This document shows positions 12,476-12,573 of a stretch of DNA of 12,573 nucleotides, in pieces. Under the pieces are notes generated by a model. It worked only from the letters and a program-made list of their open reading frames with translations. It made no database searches and had not been told where the DNA came from. The stretch comes from Streptomyces sp. NRRL F-2664. Lineage in GTDB: Bacteria > Actinomycetota > Actinomycetes > Streptomycetales > Streptomycetaceae. Position numbers and translations under genes: made by a program. Within the stretch, counting starts at the first letter, position 1. Every line of letters starts with the position of its first letter. The stretch is taken from positions 1 to 12,573 of the forward strand of contig NZ_JOFX01000068.1 in assembly GCF_000719345.1 (NCBI RefSeq), written 5' to 3'.

Positions 12476-12573
12476 TAGTGTCCTGAGTCGGAGATTCGTC
12501 GTTGGTCTGGTGTGAGTCGTCCTGGACCGAAGATCCCGCCGGTGGTGCTCTCTGATGCCGAGCGGTCGATGTT
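12476..12573 (+). mobile_element. IS630-family element, left end (cut by window)
   Basis: Sequence starting TAGTGTCCTGAGTCGGAGAT precedes an IS630-type transposase start. The TA at 12476-12477, within CTAG, would be the target dinucleotide this family inserts into. Only the left end is visible, so the inverted repeat cannot be confirmed here. Confidence 0.55.
12512..12573 (+). CDS. IS630-family transposase, N terminus only
   Basis: GTG at 12512 begins MSRPGPKIPPVVLSDAERSM and runs off the window edge. This opening, with the SDAER segment leading into the helix-turn-helix region, is typical of streptomycete IS630-family transposases. The catalytic DDE domain lies outside the window, so intactness cannot be judged. 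Confidence 0.65.
   Translation, partial: MSRPGPKIPPVVLSDAERSM

Noticed and set aside
1..12573. CRISPR array or phage-defence island
   Set aside because: No regularly spaced identical repeats, cas genes or known defence effectors were seen.

Overview
The window is high-GC actinobacterial DNA, most likely from a Streptomyces chromosome. Supporting signs are codon use with G/C-rich third positions, GTG/TTG starts, a GH18 chitinase under a DasR-type operator, a SUKH/SMI1-KNR4-like protein, a tRNA-Trp and streptomycete-type insertion-sequence remnants. All names come from reading motifs by eye; no database was searched.

Left flank (1-1575): the C-terminal part of an IS5-family transposase runs in from the left edge. 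It is followed by a small uncharacterised gene (577-903) and the C-terminal tail of a seven-iron-type ferredoxin (922-1074). A two-gene minus-strand unit then follows: a 313-aa protein of a streptomycete family often labelled RNA-binding (1569-2510), and a 110-aa hypothetical (1243-1575) overlapping it by 7 bp (ATGGTGA).

Gene graveyard (2511-4190): about 550 bp without a gene holds short TGTGACAA repeats and a UUCG hairpin. After it come a frameshifted anti-sigma/HATPase-like remnant, a fragment of a small membrane protein, a strong hairpin, and a PfkB sugar kinase that has lost its N-terminal half.

Chitin and serpin block (4054-6832, minus strand): a secreted GH18 chitinase has its own promoter, with a DasR-like palindrome between -35 and -10. 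Downstream, after a 12-bp terminator hairpin, lies a serpin (protease inhibitor fold) with a probable leaderless start and a proline-rich tail antisense to the kinase remnant.

Core block (6998-10793, plus strand): a SUKH-like gene, tRNA-Trp with a very strong terminator, and a cobalamin riboswitch leading a three-gene ABC importer operon (lipoprotein binding protein, FecCD permease, ATPase; start/stop overlaps GTGA and ATGA). The binding protein resembles the actinobacterial family named as a putative F420-0 transporter, yet the riboswitch points to corrinoid uptake. Tandem GGTCCC/GGGACC palindromes close the operon.

Right flank (10990-12573): a small gene with a good RBS runs into an IS5-family pseudo-transposase carrying a nonsense mutation, a 1-nt deletion and an internal deletion. 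Then come a minus-strand hypothetical gene and the start of an IS630-family element cut by the window edge. Three transposase genes and several decayed genes around an intact core suggest an accessory or arm-like chromosomal location.
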